Source of the DNA: Apricaphanius iberus
Taxonomy: Eukaryota; Chordata; Actinopteri; Cyprinodontiformes; Aphaniidae
Direction: 5' to 3'
DNA length: 64,000 nucleotides
NCBI GenBank assembly: GCA_028564705.1
Contig: JAPXFQ010002431.1
Span: 868,001 to 932,000, forward strand
Both the position numbers and the translations under genes were made by a program. The notes under the pieces are model-generated. The model made no database searches, was not told where the DNA came from, and worked only from the letters and a program-made list of their open reading frames with translations. This document shows positions 38,301-52,400 of the stretch, in pieces; within the stretch, counting starts at the first letter, position 1; the number at the start of each line of letters is the position of its first letter.

Positions 38301-41038
38301 GCTAGGATTATGGTCTGCAGAAAAAAAGAATGCCTGCCTGGAATGTAAAGAGGGGGAAATGATTAGAACTAACGCACAAGGTTTACCTTTGGAAATGGTC
38401 AACAGTGAACTGAAATTAGTAGTGGCACAGGTTACAACATGCCAGCGCAGACTCATAAGGCATCGCCTTAATTCCAATAGTCACAATTTATCACTAGGAG
38501 CAGGTCACTGACAGCACTGTTCAGTTATCAGCACTTCCAACACTCCCTTCGTTTACAACAGCAGGATGCAAATTGGACTAAGAAAGGGAACCATAGCGGA
38601 GATGGTTTATTACCCCAGATAAATCACACGGTTACATTTACAGTGACTGTTTACAGACCTTTCAAAGTGTAAGACTGTTACGGCCATATGAAGAAAAAGG
38701 ATGGAAGAAGAATCTCTAGAAGCTACATCTGCTTTCTCCGTAGAGCAGTCTAGTTCTGCTTTCACCTGACTATATTAGATCAAATACTTGGTGCAATAAA
38801 AAAATAAAAAACAACTGTGAGGGACTTGGACGTCTTATAAGAACAAAACACAAAACAATCCACATATGGCTTAAGCGCAACATTTAGTTCTTCAGTAAAT
38901 CTAACTCCTTGGTTCACGTGTGCAGTTCACATCAACAGTGCACTAGTTTTCTGTGGGTTTTTTTCCTCCATATGTTCCATGATCCCTGCAAGTCAACCGA
39001 CACCAACTGTACGAAAAAGTCAGGCCGCCCGACTAACAACTCCTCTACCATCGGGAAAATCACAGTGTGGCAGCCTATTGCTACCTCGTGAGACAATAGG
39101 AGGGAGAAACACTATAGTGGTATCTTCCAGGCATGGACCGGTTACCGGCATCAAGTTATAGCTACCAGGGTTAAAAAAGAAAAATGCTAACGATTCCCGT
39201 CATAATCTTCCAGCTTCAGTGCCTTTTGGTGAGATGGGAGGGAAAGTTCCTGTTTGACCGCATCAAAATAATGCAACGCTGCCCCTCCCACACATGCTGC
39301 TGCGCATCAGCTAGCTTGAAAAGACAAATTGGGTTCATAGGAAATATTTGGACAAGGAACAGTCAGTGAGCTACCTGAGCAGATAGCTCAACTAACCAGC
39401 TAACGGCAGCTTGCTGACATCAAAAATGTGCAATATTCTGCAGAAACACCCAAAGCCCCACCACTTCTATGGTTCAATGTCTTTTCAATGAGGCTAAAGA
39501 AAGCCAGGTTGCCCCTCCCTCACCTGTTGCTCCGCACTGACCAGTCAGCAGACTTAAAAAAAAAAAAATCAATCAACTAAAAACTTATTTACAAGAAATA
39601 TGTAAATGACTCACAGCCGCCCGTGGCAGAAACTGGAAAGTTGCCCCGCCCATAAACTTTTAGGTTAACAGTTTGCTTCTTTAAGTTGGCAAAACTTACG
39701 AGCAGCATGTTTTTGACCTCCCAGCTATCAGCTGGGTAGAAGTGTTGGTCCTCTAGAAAACCGGACTGCAAAAAGGGATCATATTCTGTGCGACAAACAG
39801 TGATGCTTTGATATTTGAAGTAGAGGTTATTTCACGATGAGAATCCCATACCGGCCCATGCCTAGGCTCTTCATTTTCAATAAAATAAACCGACCTCGCT
39901 GTGATTAAACACTGAGGAAAAGTTGGTGTCAACATCGACCACCTCCCCCTAAACAAAACAAAACTGAAAGGTAATTCACCTTAACACTCCTTTAGGCACA
40001 TAAGTCTCAATGGATTCCACTTTGTGTGGTCGTCTGGAATGCCTTTCACGAAACAATAGTGAGGGCGCCGTTGAACCTGCAGACCTGTTTCTGATTTAAT
40101 CATTCTCACTTCTAAACAAAGATTATCTCCTTCTGAACTGCATGCTCGACCAGGTTCATCCTCGGCCTCATCCAACCCAGCTGTGACCGTGATCTTCCAC
40201 ATTTCCCTGTCGTCTTCTTAACTCTTTAAACTTTGTTGGTTGGCTTTTTTCTTTTCTTCTGTTTGTGTTTTGAGATTTATGCCACAATCTAGCCCGGAAT
40301 ATTGATCAGCAGCCATTTACAGAATTGCAAAGGAAAAAGTATCTGACTGATCTACACACAGTTATCTCACATTGTCCCAAGTTTTATTTTAGTGGTCCTT
40401 GTCAAAAAAAAAAAAAAATGTTCTACAAAGTGTAAACATGGAAGGAAAAAAGAGAACATGAATGATCCTTTATAAACAGTAATCATTGCATCATCATCCT
40501 ACCAACCTGCTGTGAAACTTTTTTCTGCAGAATAAACCCGGTAACCAAATGAGCGCTTCGCTTTAAGCAGATGATCTCTCCTATTTTCACTATTTAATGT
40601 TTCTTCTTCCAATCTGCAATCCATTTCTGTTCAGATCAGAGCCGTCATTCATCGGTGTGTCTCGCATGGGCTTCCACCTCAGCCAGCTTGGGGTGTTTCC
40701 CACCCACACAAACACACACACACAGAGAGAGCCAGCTGAACCCACGGGTGAGAGGTTAAACGGGGAGGTGGGAGGGGTGAGCGAGGGAATTAAAAGAACA
40801 AAAGCCATCTTTCACTTCACAAATCCTTCAGTGTTTGCAATCAATATTGAGATCTTGGGCCCGACATTTGAGTTAATTTTCTTCTTTTTTTTTTTGAACA
40901 CAGCAGAATAAACATTGTTTGGAAGCAAGGTCTCCTGGTGGCAAGTCAAATGTTCAGAGGTCACGTTTCTTTTTTTCATTTCGCAGTCATCAGGTTCTTT
41001 TTTTTTTCTTTTTCTTAAATCGTGCCCCTCTCGGCAGC
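35371..41038. other. Region between gusb and vkorc1l1; possible vkorc1l1 3' UTR
   Basis: No coding exon or complete transposon recognised over 5.7 kb, unlike the transposon-dense introns on either side. Minus-strand AATAAA (TTTATT on +) occurs at several points, for example 40383, 38605 and 37734. Long 3' UTRs are usual for VKORC1L1, so part of this may be its UTR; this is inference. Confidence 0.4.
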
Positions 41039-41265
41039 TCAGTCCTGTTTGGCCTGAAGCTGCTGCTTCCAGGCCTCATTCAAGTAAACCAGTCGCTTGT
41101 AGTTGAGAATAAACAGAATGAAGTTCAGTGCATATGTTGTGATGCAGATGACGCAGAAGTCCTTTAGGACAAAGTAGAGGATGTAGCCCAGGTAGAGTGA
41201 ACCCACCACCGACAAGATGGACGACGTCATGAGAAAAAGGGCGGCCATCGCGCTGACAGTCATTC
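41039..41265 (-). CDS. vkorc1l1: vkorc1l1 exon 3 and stop
   Basis: Residues 101-175 with the catalytic FCVICIT motif, helices three and four, and the lysine/glutamine-rich tail. Acceptor CGTAG, TGA at 41041-41039. Confidence 0.97.
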
Positions 41266-43441
41266 CTACGGGTGAGAAACACAAACTGAAGCTTAGCAGA
41301 CCAGAATAGAAGAAGAAAAAAGGACAAATCTTAAAAACTATGAGGAAAGCTGATGAGTCTGCGCTTCGTACTCAGACAGTTCCACTTTTATACTGTGCGC
41401 TTCCCTCGTGATGACATTCACCTTTTACCACTCAGCAGACCGCTCATATTATGTTGTCACATGGAGTGTGGTCATAGACTTGAAGTCAGAGTTTCCACAG
41501 TGGAGTTTATGCATGCAACAGTTGGAAATTATCTTTTGGGAGTTTCATAAAAATTTACCTAAACCTGAAGGGTCCAACTAAACCGGCTGTGTAGGGAGGT
41601 AACACATCAGCAGGGAGAAACAAACTAAGCCTTAATGATTATAGAGTGAAAATGAGCAGACATTTAGGGTAATTTACTACTTTACCCTAAATTACACCCT
41701 GTTTAAGTGATTTCACAGAAAATGCTCCGTGTTCTGATCAATACTGATAACGTGGCCCACAAACATTTGGAGCAGCATAGCGTCTCATTGAGGGACAAGA
41801 TCCGTGTTTAAAGCTGGGCTCCAACAAGGATTATTGTAATTTTATGATAGACCTAATACAGGGTAGTGCATATTTGTGGAGGATACATTGTCTTTGTCCT
41901 TACAAATGAAGATCTGAAAAGTGTGGTGCGCATTTGTATCTGTTCATTCATATTTGCATTATTTATCCCAACGCAAAATGAAATGTTTTAAATCATATCA
42001 TCCAAGTATCTTCAGAGAGCCATCGTGAATGGGGATACTGCGGCAGGAAGGATCTCCGGTAGCAGTCAGCCTTGCAACGTACCAATAGAGTCCCCTGACT
42101 GAATCTTAAGACTGTCATTACATGCTAGTAACTCAATATCAAAGTACAGAGATGATATGTTATATTGGACGATCTTGATTTTTGATTTGATTTTTCTAAT
42201 TAAAACAATAATAATAATAAAATAAATGTAGCCTTCACTATTGGCGTCACATACAGATTATGCACCCCCCTCCTGTTGTATTGCTAACATCACATCACTT
42301 CAAAACTGCGTGCTGAGGCTAACTGTGGTCAGTGTCAATCATTTGGTCGTCTTTATCATATTCCTTGTCCATTTTCCTTCAGAATTCTGCACCAGCTGTA
42401 CTCCCCTGACTAGGCACTTTATTTTACCTACCAGCGGGGGCCTCCTACTTCTCCGTACTGAAAGTTTTTTCTGCAACTCACTGGATTGGTGAGTTGGTGT
42501 AACAAAACACAACACGCCATTATCGTGATCAGGCTTTTTAATATTGCGATTTTGGTTAAAATTTGATTGATTGCCCAGCCCAACAATCAGCCGCTGACAA
42601 GCACTGCTAATCCACTTCATTTGATTTTGCCAGTTTTCTTTAAACCCCTGTCTGAACGTATGTTTCGTAAGCTGAAGAAAGAATCAGGGATATTCTCCTT
42701 GCCCATTATGATCTTATACTCTTCTGGGATTTGGCATAGTTTAAGTATTTTCTGAGCTTTTTAGACACTAATCAGCTGTTCCCGGTTGTAAACACAACAC
42801 CTTGTTGCCCCTGGCTACACTTCTTAACTCTCCGAAAGTAAAAAGAGTAAATATCCTCCTAGGTGCACATTAGAGATAAAACCAGAGGGAATAATTGTCC
42901 AAAAAAACATATCTCAACCAGAACTATCAGCCAAATCGGCAAAGAGAACAAATCAGAACCAACGTAAATGAGCTACTCCAACATTTTACCACCATGAGCG
43001 ACAGAATTATCTTTCAATAACAATTATTTACAGGTTAAATCGTCTTTGCCCCAATAAAATCCAGAGGAACTAATTCCTTTCATATTTGGTAAATAGACAT
43101 GATTTAACCTCAGTATGAATCCAGCTGTTTATGAAGGTCTCAGGTTTGTTAGAGAACATTAGAGAAGAAATGCGAAGACCAGAGAACACAGCAGGTAGGT
43201 CTGAGTCTGTAGAAAGGTCAGAGAACATCTTACAGAGCACTACGGTCCACAACTGATGGCCCAGCCTAACAGACCTTTACCACAGAAGCAGCAAAGAAGC
43301 CTATGGTAACTCTGGAGGCGCTGCAGAGTTCCATAGCTCAGGTGGGATAGACCAATATGAAAGAGAGGCAAGAAGAAATCCAAAGGAAGTTCTGTTTGCA
43401 GTTTGCCCTAAGCCATGTAGGGGACAAATCAGACATGTGGA

Positions 43442-43474
<33 letters not shown>

Positions 43475-46400
43475 CTTTTTTTTTTTTTTTTGGAGGGGGG
43501 ATGGCGAATGATTCATTATTTGGAACCCACAGTGAGTTATTGAGACTTTACTTTGGTGTGTAGAATAGAATAGAACAATCCAAAATTTGGCAGCTGCAAA
43601 AACGGGAGCAAAACCACGAACAGAATACAATTTAAGAGTCCAAAAAGAAGAAGAAATTTTTCAATTATGGACATAGTTATAAAAACAGAGTGTTGTGCAT
43701 TTATCAAAATAAAAAATACAGATAAAGTGGCATAACCAGGTTGTAATGTGCAACAGAGCAGAATACTTAAAGATGCTTCAATAATTAAGAATATTTTAAA
43801 ATATTTCCAAAATGGGCAGATAACGCCGGGTTTAATCATAAAGTACTTTTTTTTACCGGAAGGGAATTTATTGGACCCTGTAACGGCTATTGGCCTTTGC
43901 TACAGTTTGATATCGGTATCGGACCCCTAGAAAATCCATATCGGCCGGGCCCAAGTTGTGGTAGGAACAGGATTCAAGGAAAAGAAAGCAGGTCGGTGTT
44001 GGTTGCAAAGTGGATGAAACTAAAGCAGAGCAATCGTGACGAAAATCCTGTTAGTCTGGAGTAGAGGCTTCCCTTTCTAAGGAGACAAACAGCCAAGGCG
44101 ACAACAGAAGGGTTTGAAAGCACGCTCCGTTACAATAATGGCTTAGGCAAAGTTGACGTCTTGGTTTAAGCGGACTGCTGTTGGGTTAATCAAATTAAAT
44201 GCAAGCGGTGTGGCTTTGAAAGGAGCTCTTCTTGGGTGCCGAGCCCAGGTTGCAGAACGAGTCTACCGGCAACATGTCTGGCTGCTTGGGAAGGGGTCTG
44301 GGTCGCACATGAGGAGAAACGGTCAGAATCGTTGCCAAGTCAATTTCACTCTATATTTTAACAAGAAATTGCATTTCCATATGGTGATCTAATACTATTC
44401 CAGGCTCATTCGGGTCAGGTTGGGTCAAATTGTGCTGTAACATAAGACAGGGATTTAGCAGAGGTGTTAGGTGAAGCTGGAGTAAAAGCTGTGAATTTTG
44501 AGTCTCCTGAAAGTCGCATCTTACCTAGTAGGAGCTGAAAGGCATAAAAGAGGATCCCGTAGACACTGTTGGGTTGGTTCAGCACGCTGTCGTTTCCAAA
44601 TATTGAGCCAAACAGTCCGAATCCTCGACCCCACCTAAAGCAGGAGAAACCACAACAACAAAGAACTGTTTTAATTAAAGATCTGAGTACTGCCAAAACT
44701 AAGAATAAATGAGAGGGGAAGAGCATGATAAAACATGTACATGCAACCAGGGAATGATGCACTTCCTGGAATTCTTAGAGAGCAGAACCCCTGATTTAGC
44801 GGTCGGTTACCTGTAGCAACATAGATCTACACCTACCACCCAAGTGGTTAAGTCCTCTGCCAATCACTGATGCTTCAGTCTAAAAACAAACATTTGTTTT
44901 CTTCTTTAAAGGTGGGTTTTTACGCCTCCTTCGAGGAATTTCAGGTAGAAGTTGTTTCCTGGAAAACTGGGAAGGACTTTGAGGAAGAATGAGATTCTGT
45001 GCTAAAATATGCTTCCGACTTGAGCCTGGTGAGCTTTACAGCATTGAATACCTATATTTGACCGAAGCAGATATGGCCACAGTTGCTTTGTCCATTGACC
45101 TTTATCAAAACATGATGAAACATACATTTGAGTCCACATGGGTCGTTTATGAGCGATTTATATTGTTGAAGAAATTGGCTGCAAGGTCAAGCCCACAGAG
45201 ATGAACTGATTAGAGCTGTGTTGAAATAATCGGAAAATCGATTCTGAATCGATTCTTATAGAAATCAAATCGATTCACAAGTTCAAAAATCGATTTTATT
45301 TTTTAGAATAGTTTGCCCTTTTTACAGATGAAATGGGAAGGAACAGTCCAGATGGCCATTTTAAGCTTTGTGTCTGACAGGGTTAATACAGTTTTCCATG
45401 GTGAACTGTTACTCACGCAGTGTTAAGTCATTGAATTTCTGGCATATAATTAAGATAACAGTAAAAATAAAAGAAGCTTTTAATAGCACTGACCTATATC
45501 AATATTATATTTGGATCAGATTTAATCGAATCGATTACAACACTTGAGAATCGGAATCGAATCGATTCTTGAAATTTGAATCGATACCCAGCCCTAGAAC
45601 TGATAGATAAGTTTCAGACGTGCACAGAGATATTGGCTTTGGCTGCCAATGGCAAATATTACCAACAATTATTTTTGCTGTTTTATTTGGTGAGACATTT
45701 TTGTTATTATTATTGATAAAATTTGTAGTTAGAAAAGGCCTGGGCGGTATACCGGTTCATGTCGAAAACCGGTCTTTATTTTCGTTATGATATGAATTTG
45801 TAACATACCCCTATACCGGTGAATAGCTCGGACAACTTCCGGAACGTTTAATGAGGGGAAGTGTTTCAGCCAAGACCGATTTCACTGCTACACGCTCTTC
45901 AACACAGTGTAGAAAATAACGTTTTTATATAAGTGCAGCTGCTGGCAGGAGTGAAGCACACAAATATGATTAAGTAATTCCTAAAAAGAGGAACCTCGTC
46001 TATAGTTTCAAAAGTTTATCGGCTTTAAAATGTCAGACGAGAACCGAACGGCATACCTTTTACAAACGCTATTGCGAGTAGCCAGTAGGGGGATTGTTGA
46101 GCGCTATTTGACCGTCTGTAGGTAAACGTGGTCAACGGCAGCGAAACCAGTAGAAAAGAAATAATTAATAGCAGTAAATATCTACGATACGTCTGTCATC
46201 TTTTTTTCTGTGGTTATCTGAATATTAACCAGCTAATAACCCCCTACAGTCGCCATGTTAATTTTACTTCTTCTTTGGCTAAATCCGATCTGAGTCTATA
46301 CTCTGCCCCCTAGCGGGGGTACTACAGTACTACATGCAAAGCAATTAGAGGATGCAATTTGTTGCTTGCGCAAACGTGAGATTTAAGAAAAAAAAATTAT

Positions 46401-49400
46401 ACTTTCATCCTTAGAACATCAAGAATGTCTACCAGAATCATGTCATTTTCATTATTTTCATATCATTCACCTGTGTCTGGAAAAAACAAAATGCTGCAGT
46501 CCATATGGCAGTAAAATGGGCTATTTAAAGCACATTTTTATATTCTTCATTCTTATAAGATAATGTGAATTTGAACGGTCTTGTATGGAGCAAAAAAAAA
46601 CCCGTTAAATACCGTAATACAGATATGTATTCTGTCAGAATTCTGATTCTGATTCTGATGTTTTTTAAAAATACCGTGATATCAATATTTTGCCATACCG
46701 CCCACCCCTAAGTTAGAAAACAATTCTAAAAAAGCAATCATCCAGAAATAGTTTGTGTGTAAATCTATGAAGCTTATAACGATTCCATTAAAAGTAGGGA
46801 TCTGTTTAGGCAAGACTTTGGAGAGACAATAGGTGTCACAATACAAGTGGGACGATATGATATATTGAAATATATTGCCATACTATGAGTAAGACTATAC
46901 AATGTCTTCAATAATCTTTAAAACTGAATTTAACTGTAGAAAAACAAATACAGCATTCTAAACCTGTTTCATACATAACATCCAGTTTTAATACTAGATC
47001 TAGTTTATTCACTGGAACGAAGAAGGTGAAAAGAGCCACCAACTAGGGTTCATTCTTTAATTTTACAACAAAATTACAGTCATCATTAATGTTTCTATTC
47101 AAATTCTAAAAAATAAATTTAAAATTGATACATTGCTTTTGAATATCAATACAATATCTCGATAGGAAATATCGCAATATATCGGCATATTGATATTTTC
47201 TTGCATCCCTAATTAAAAAACTCATCTTTTCACAACTCGCAAGTTTAAAGGGGTGGGTGGAATTTTGATCGTTTTGTTTTAAACCAGAAAGGATTTTTCA
47301 AAAGCAACAACTTGGAATATGCAAGAATCTGTAAGTAGCAGGTTTCATCGGTTCACCTAAGACGACAGCGCTTAGCCTTCTATATTTTGCAGACTGGGCT
47401 TCTTCCGTACCAGAAACAACTGTCTAGAAATCAGAATGAAACCCAATCAGATTCCCCTTCTCCTTTTTGTTCGCAAACACGTTCTACGGCAGCTTAGAAA
47501 ACCCCAAGCATTAATTTCAAGACCAGAGTGGCTTTCCAAAGTTTCCACATGGGGTTCCAAAATTGCCTCCAATGCACTTCTCTTGAAGAAGTTTCCATCT
47601 GGAGCCAAGAACCAGAAGTAGCTGGAACCACTAATCTGCTCACTATCTCAGCATTATATCACAGAAGGACATCCAACCAACTGCCAGTCAGAAAACCACA
47701 GGGCTTTGCTAATTATTGTGCTTTGTATCTGGGCTACCTACAGTAAGCAATAGAATGTTACAAGTATGACATACAGCCATTTCATGACAACAGTTTGCAA
47801 GCTGTATTACCTTACAAAGAACCAAAGTCAATCCAGATTACAGAAGCATAACTGGCCATTAGGGATGTAAGAAAATAATGATACGCCGATATATCGCAAT
47901 AATTTATGTCATGATATGGTATTAATATTCAAATGCAATGTATTGATTTTTATTTTATTCTTTAGAATTTGATTGGAACCAATAATGATTACAGTAATTT
48001 TTGTAGTAAAATTAAAAGTGGTGAGTGTTTTCATCCTCTTTGTTCCAGTGGATCAACCAGACCTAGTAATAAAAATGGACGCGTTTAGTACGAAATAGAT
48101 TGGAGTCTTTAGACTGATGTGACAGTTGTTCTAAAGTTAAATTCTGTTTTTAAAGTCGCAATATATAATTGTATCACAATACATCGTATCGTCACCCCTG
48201 TTTTGTGATACATAACGTATCACCAGATTCTTGCCCATACACCTCCCGACTGTCTATTGTACATGCTAAAAATGCTTTATGCAAACTACTGTAATATCTG
48301 GGAAGGTTTCGAGTATCAATGAATACCACTGTTTTAAAAAGCATTCAAATAAAAAAAACAAAAAAAAACAATCAGTTTTAATAAGTCAATTTTAAAGTAA
48401 TAACATATTCAATCGTATTTTTTTTCCATTTTACATATTATTCAGTCCTAACAAGCTGAATAACATAAGTAAACTACATATAAACAATTACATTAAATGC
48501 ACTTCGCTTAATCGGACAGTTTCACATCCTCCTCCCAAGTCTCAAGTGGGATTGCTGCAGAGGTTAATGTCATGAGGTGTTGGATTTTTGCCTCAGACAA
48601 ATGACTTATCGAGGGGGTTTAGCTCCGCTGCCGCAGTAGAGACAGGAATTAAGCACCACTTCAACCAAAGTGTTGACATTAGGGAACATATCTCCAAATG
48701 AAGCAATCAGAAATCTGAAAACATCTGTACCCAGCAGCACCCGTCACAGTCACGCTCCAAGGCCTCCAAGTTCTTTACTAAACTTTTTTTACAGTATTTT
48801 CTGAAACCAAATGCTCAATGATAAGGGCACAAACACACACCTCCACCTGGCAGATAAAGTGACATCACAGCAGACTCACACCAGCTTCTGAAAAGTTAAT
48901 GATGAAGGCCTTAATTTTCCAAATGGCCTCCCTGCATTTGTATTGAGCTTTTTCAATCAAAGGACCACAAAGTGCTTTAGCCCACATTCAGTCATTCACA
49001 CACTGAAAGTGGCAAGCTACTACATTGTAGCCACAGCTTCCCGCGGCCCTCTGACCATCACCAACAGCCAAGGCTGGTGAAGGGTCCTGCCCAAGGACAC
49101 AAGACAGATTGGACGGAGCTGGGAGTCAAACTGGCAACTCACCAATTACAGGAAGAATCAACATAACACTTTACATTAGTTATTTCTTTCCTCTTACAGT
49201 TCCTTATGTTTTCAAAGAACCTGTATATAGGGCTGTGCGATCCGACCAAATCTTTATATCCTGATGATGATATACTTCATGACAGAGCTATTTTTCTGTT
49301 AATTTATTGCACGATTAGTTTGGAAATGCGTGGAAATGGGAGTTTTAAATTATAGAAGACAATTAAACCACCCAGACAAATCATGTACTGATCTCCTTCC

Positions 49401-52400
49401 ATGTGCGGGAGCTATGGATATCAGTGATCCTTTTGGAGAGCGGCTCAGCTCTCCACTCTGCCTTTGAATTAAACACATTGTTTGAAAAGCATCCAAATCC
49501 TGCCGCAATACCTGCTGTCACTCATTTTCTTAACTTTACAGCACGTTTTGGTAGTAGCGTTTTTTTTCTCTCTCCTCATGCACCCTCTCGTTGTGATTTT
49601 TTCACTATCTGCGTGTCTCCTATGTAAAGGAGGGGCGTTATGTCGGTATGTGTTCCCCCCTGAAGATGTGTTTCGGCTCCACCCGCACAGGCGGCTGCTG
49701 CTCGTAAATGTAAAACAGATGGATCATGTTAGGTTTAGGCACTGGTTCCCGAATAGTAGGATTAGGAAAATAGTCAAGTTAAGGTTATTGATGCCATTTG
49801 GATATAAGAAGACAACACAGATCAGACAACAGTTGTTTGTAAAGTTTACCAGCATGCCACACGGTGTGAGCTCCACCGAGCTCTAGAGGTGTGTCACAAT
49901 GAACGGCTCAAGTTTTCAGTGGGTCGAACTGCACGACGGCTCCTTCTCTCATTGCTCGATGGCAGTGTCGTAGAATTCGCCAAAAGATTGCTGATGGCTT
50001 CTTTTGGTCGTAAAAGCACTACAGAAGCTGTCGGGGAGCATGTCGCACTGCACGGCCATATAGCTTACTTATCACATGCACATTTTTTTCAATCATGACT
50101 CTTTTCCAGGCGAAAGAAAAGTTCGAGGACACCCAAAATCACAGTGTGATGCCAGCTCAAGGCTATTATTTGGTTTTCTATTGCTGTATATGTAAACACA
50201 CTGAATGTCAGTGAGATTTTTGAAAGAAGGCTACAACACCTATCCTTTATTTAAAAAAAAAAAACATTAAACTTGGCTTTTTGTAAATTAATCTTTTCTT
50301 GCAAACACAAAAAAGTCAAGGCGATATATCTTAAGGGGAGCCACCCATCACTGTAAGGTAAAACGTTTTTTTTTTAGAACTACAAACGAGTGTCGTGTAT
50401 GTCAAGCAGCTGACTGTAGGTTAGGGCTGAACGATTAATTGCATATGCAATTAAATCGCGATTTGGTAAAATGCAATTTCCTAATCGCAAAGGCTGCGAT
50501 TTGACTTGATGTAAACTTATCTGCTAAAGTCACGTGACTTGCAAACAACGCAGGGAGAGAAGGAAACGCTGCACTTTAACCAGTTATAAAATGACCTAAA
50601 GCTTAACAGAATCCAACACTACACAATAGTTGGTAACAAAGAGGAACAGTACATCAGTTGTGAGAAATTATATCTGCTATGAAAACGTTGATGCTGCGCA
50701 ACGGCAGGTAATGCAGAACCCGTCTTGCTATTGTTGCTGCCTCACGAGGTAGGCTACAGTACGAACCTTTATCAACACCTAAAAACATCACACCACCATA
50801 TATGAGAGTTGCACGGCTAAACTGACCGCCACCAGTGTTTAAATTTCCAGTAAACAAACTTCGAGGCAATAGGGATCGCTGACCGAGCTGTTTGAAAGAA
50901 TCGCTCCTTACGAACATAAAAATACGGCACATTGAAATAATTCGTGCTATAATGGGTTTTATATCCAAACGTATATTTTGATAAGCATGATGAATAAGCT
51001 AGGATTCAATCTCACGAACACATTTTAGCCACATTTTACCTGCGCTGTATAAAAAATGCAGACAGAAAGTTAAAGCCGCACCGAAAACAGCAGAGTATTT
51101 TGCAACAACTGACCTGAGATCAAACCGCTCTACGGAGCCATACCAGAGTCTGAAAGTGCATTAGATCGATGGAGAATTAAAAATCAGAGCTTGTTCCTTC
51201 AAGCATCCTTCTTCCTGGATAACCCCACGGGGGGAAACATTGCAGCCAGAGGGAATTATTAGCTGGGATCAAAAGGAAGAAAACCTTGATGGCAGAACGA
51301 CACCGATGACCATCGAGTGTGATGATTAAAAGTCGATAAAGTTGTTAATATTTGCCTTTGTCTTAAAATAAGTAAATAATCTTATGGAATAGAATAAATT
51401 ATGTATAAAAATCTGTTTATAATACACAATATTTTTTACTGCATTAATTAAAAAATGCATGACAAAAGCCCCACAAAAATAATTGTACATTAAATCGCAA
51501 TCGCAATATTGAAGAAAAAAAAATCGCAATTAGATTATTTTCCAAAATCGTTCAGCCCTACTGCAGGTTGGTAGATATTCCTATCGGCTTTTAAACGTCC
51601 TGTGTTGTTCTACAAAAGATGTATTGACAACTAATTTTAAGCCTCCAAAGTATGACTAATTTGACTCGTAGTCTCCTCCATGGTCAAACAAGTATGCAAC
51701 AAGTTTCAACATGCTGCATTCACGGGACAATGAATTTCTTCCTTTTATTCAACTGGCAGGTCTTCCTGACTTCCTTCAAAGCCGGTGCAGCAACTTCAGA
51801 ATGTTTCGTTTAACATGGTTCCTGACAGATTTTACAACATACTGGATGTTTGAGAAACATTTGCCAAGTTGAGTTTGGTCATCTTTATGGTCTGCTAAAC
51901 AACTGAGAGCACAGGACTAAATCTGCTTTTTAAATGGCGACTGATTTGCTTCCTTCTCAGCATCAAAACCCATAAAGCCAAGACTTATCAAATCTAGATT
52001 GCATTATCTTGTGTTCAAAATTATTTCCAGAGTTTGTGGTTTGTACTTCCTAAAAATCTGGGTTGAAAAAAGAAAATTACAAAAAGTTATTGCTATGTTT
52101 GGACTCTAAACCAAAACATTAAAAATCATAATCTCTGATCGTCTAGAGCACAGGTACCATAACTTTTTGGCCCACAGAACCAAAATAAAAAGCTATCGGA
52201 GAGCAACAGACCATATATAATAATATTTTACTCAAACTACAAATAATAAAGTTTTTTTTTTTTTACTTATTTATGATAGTTATTTAGCCTTACTTTCTAG
52301 AAATACAAGTCTAAATAACATTAAACAAAATGAAAAGACACTTAAAGCCATTTAGAACACGCATCTTTATCTATTTTCTTTATTTTACAGACCTACTATT

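Noticed and set aside
49482..49886. 134-codon open frame in vkorc1l1 intron 1
   Set aside because: No domain, low similarity to anything recognised, and situated between repeats.
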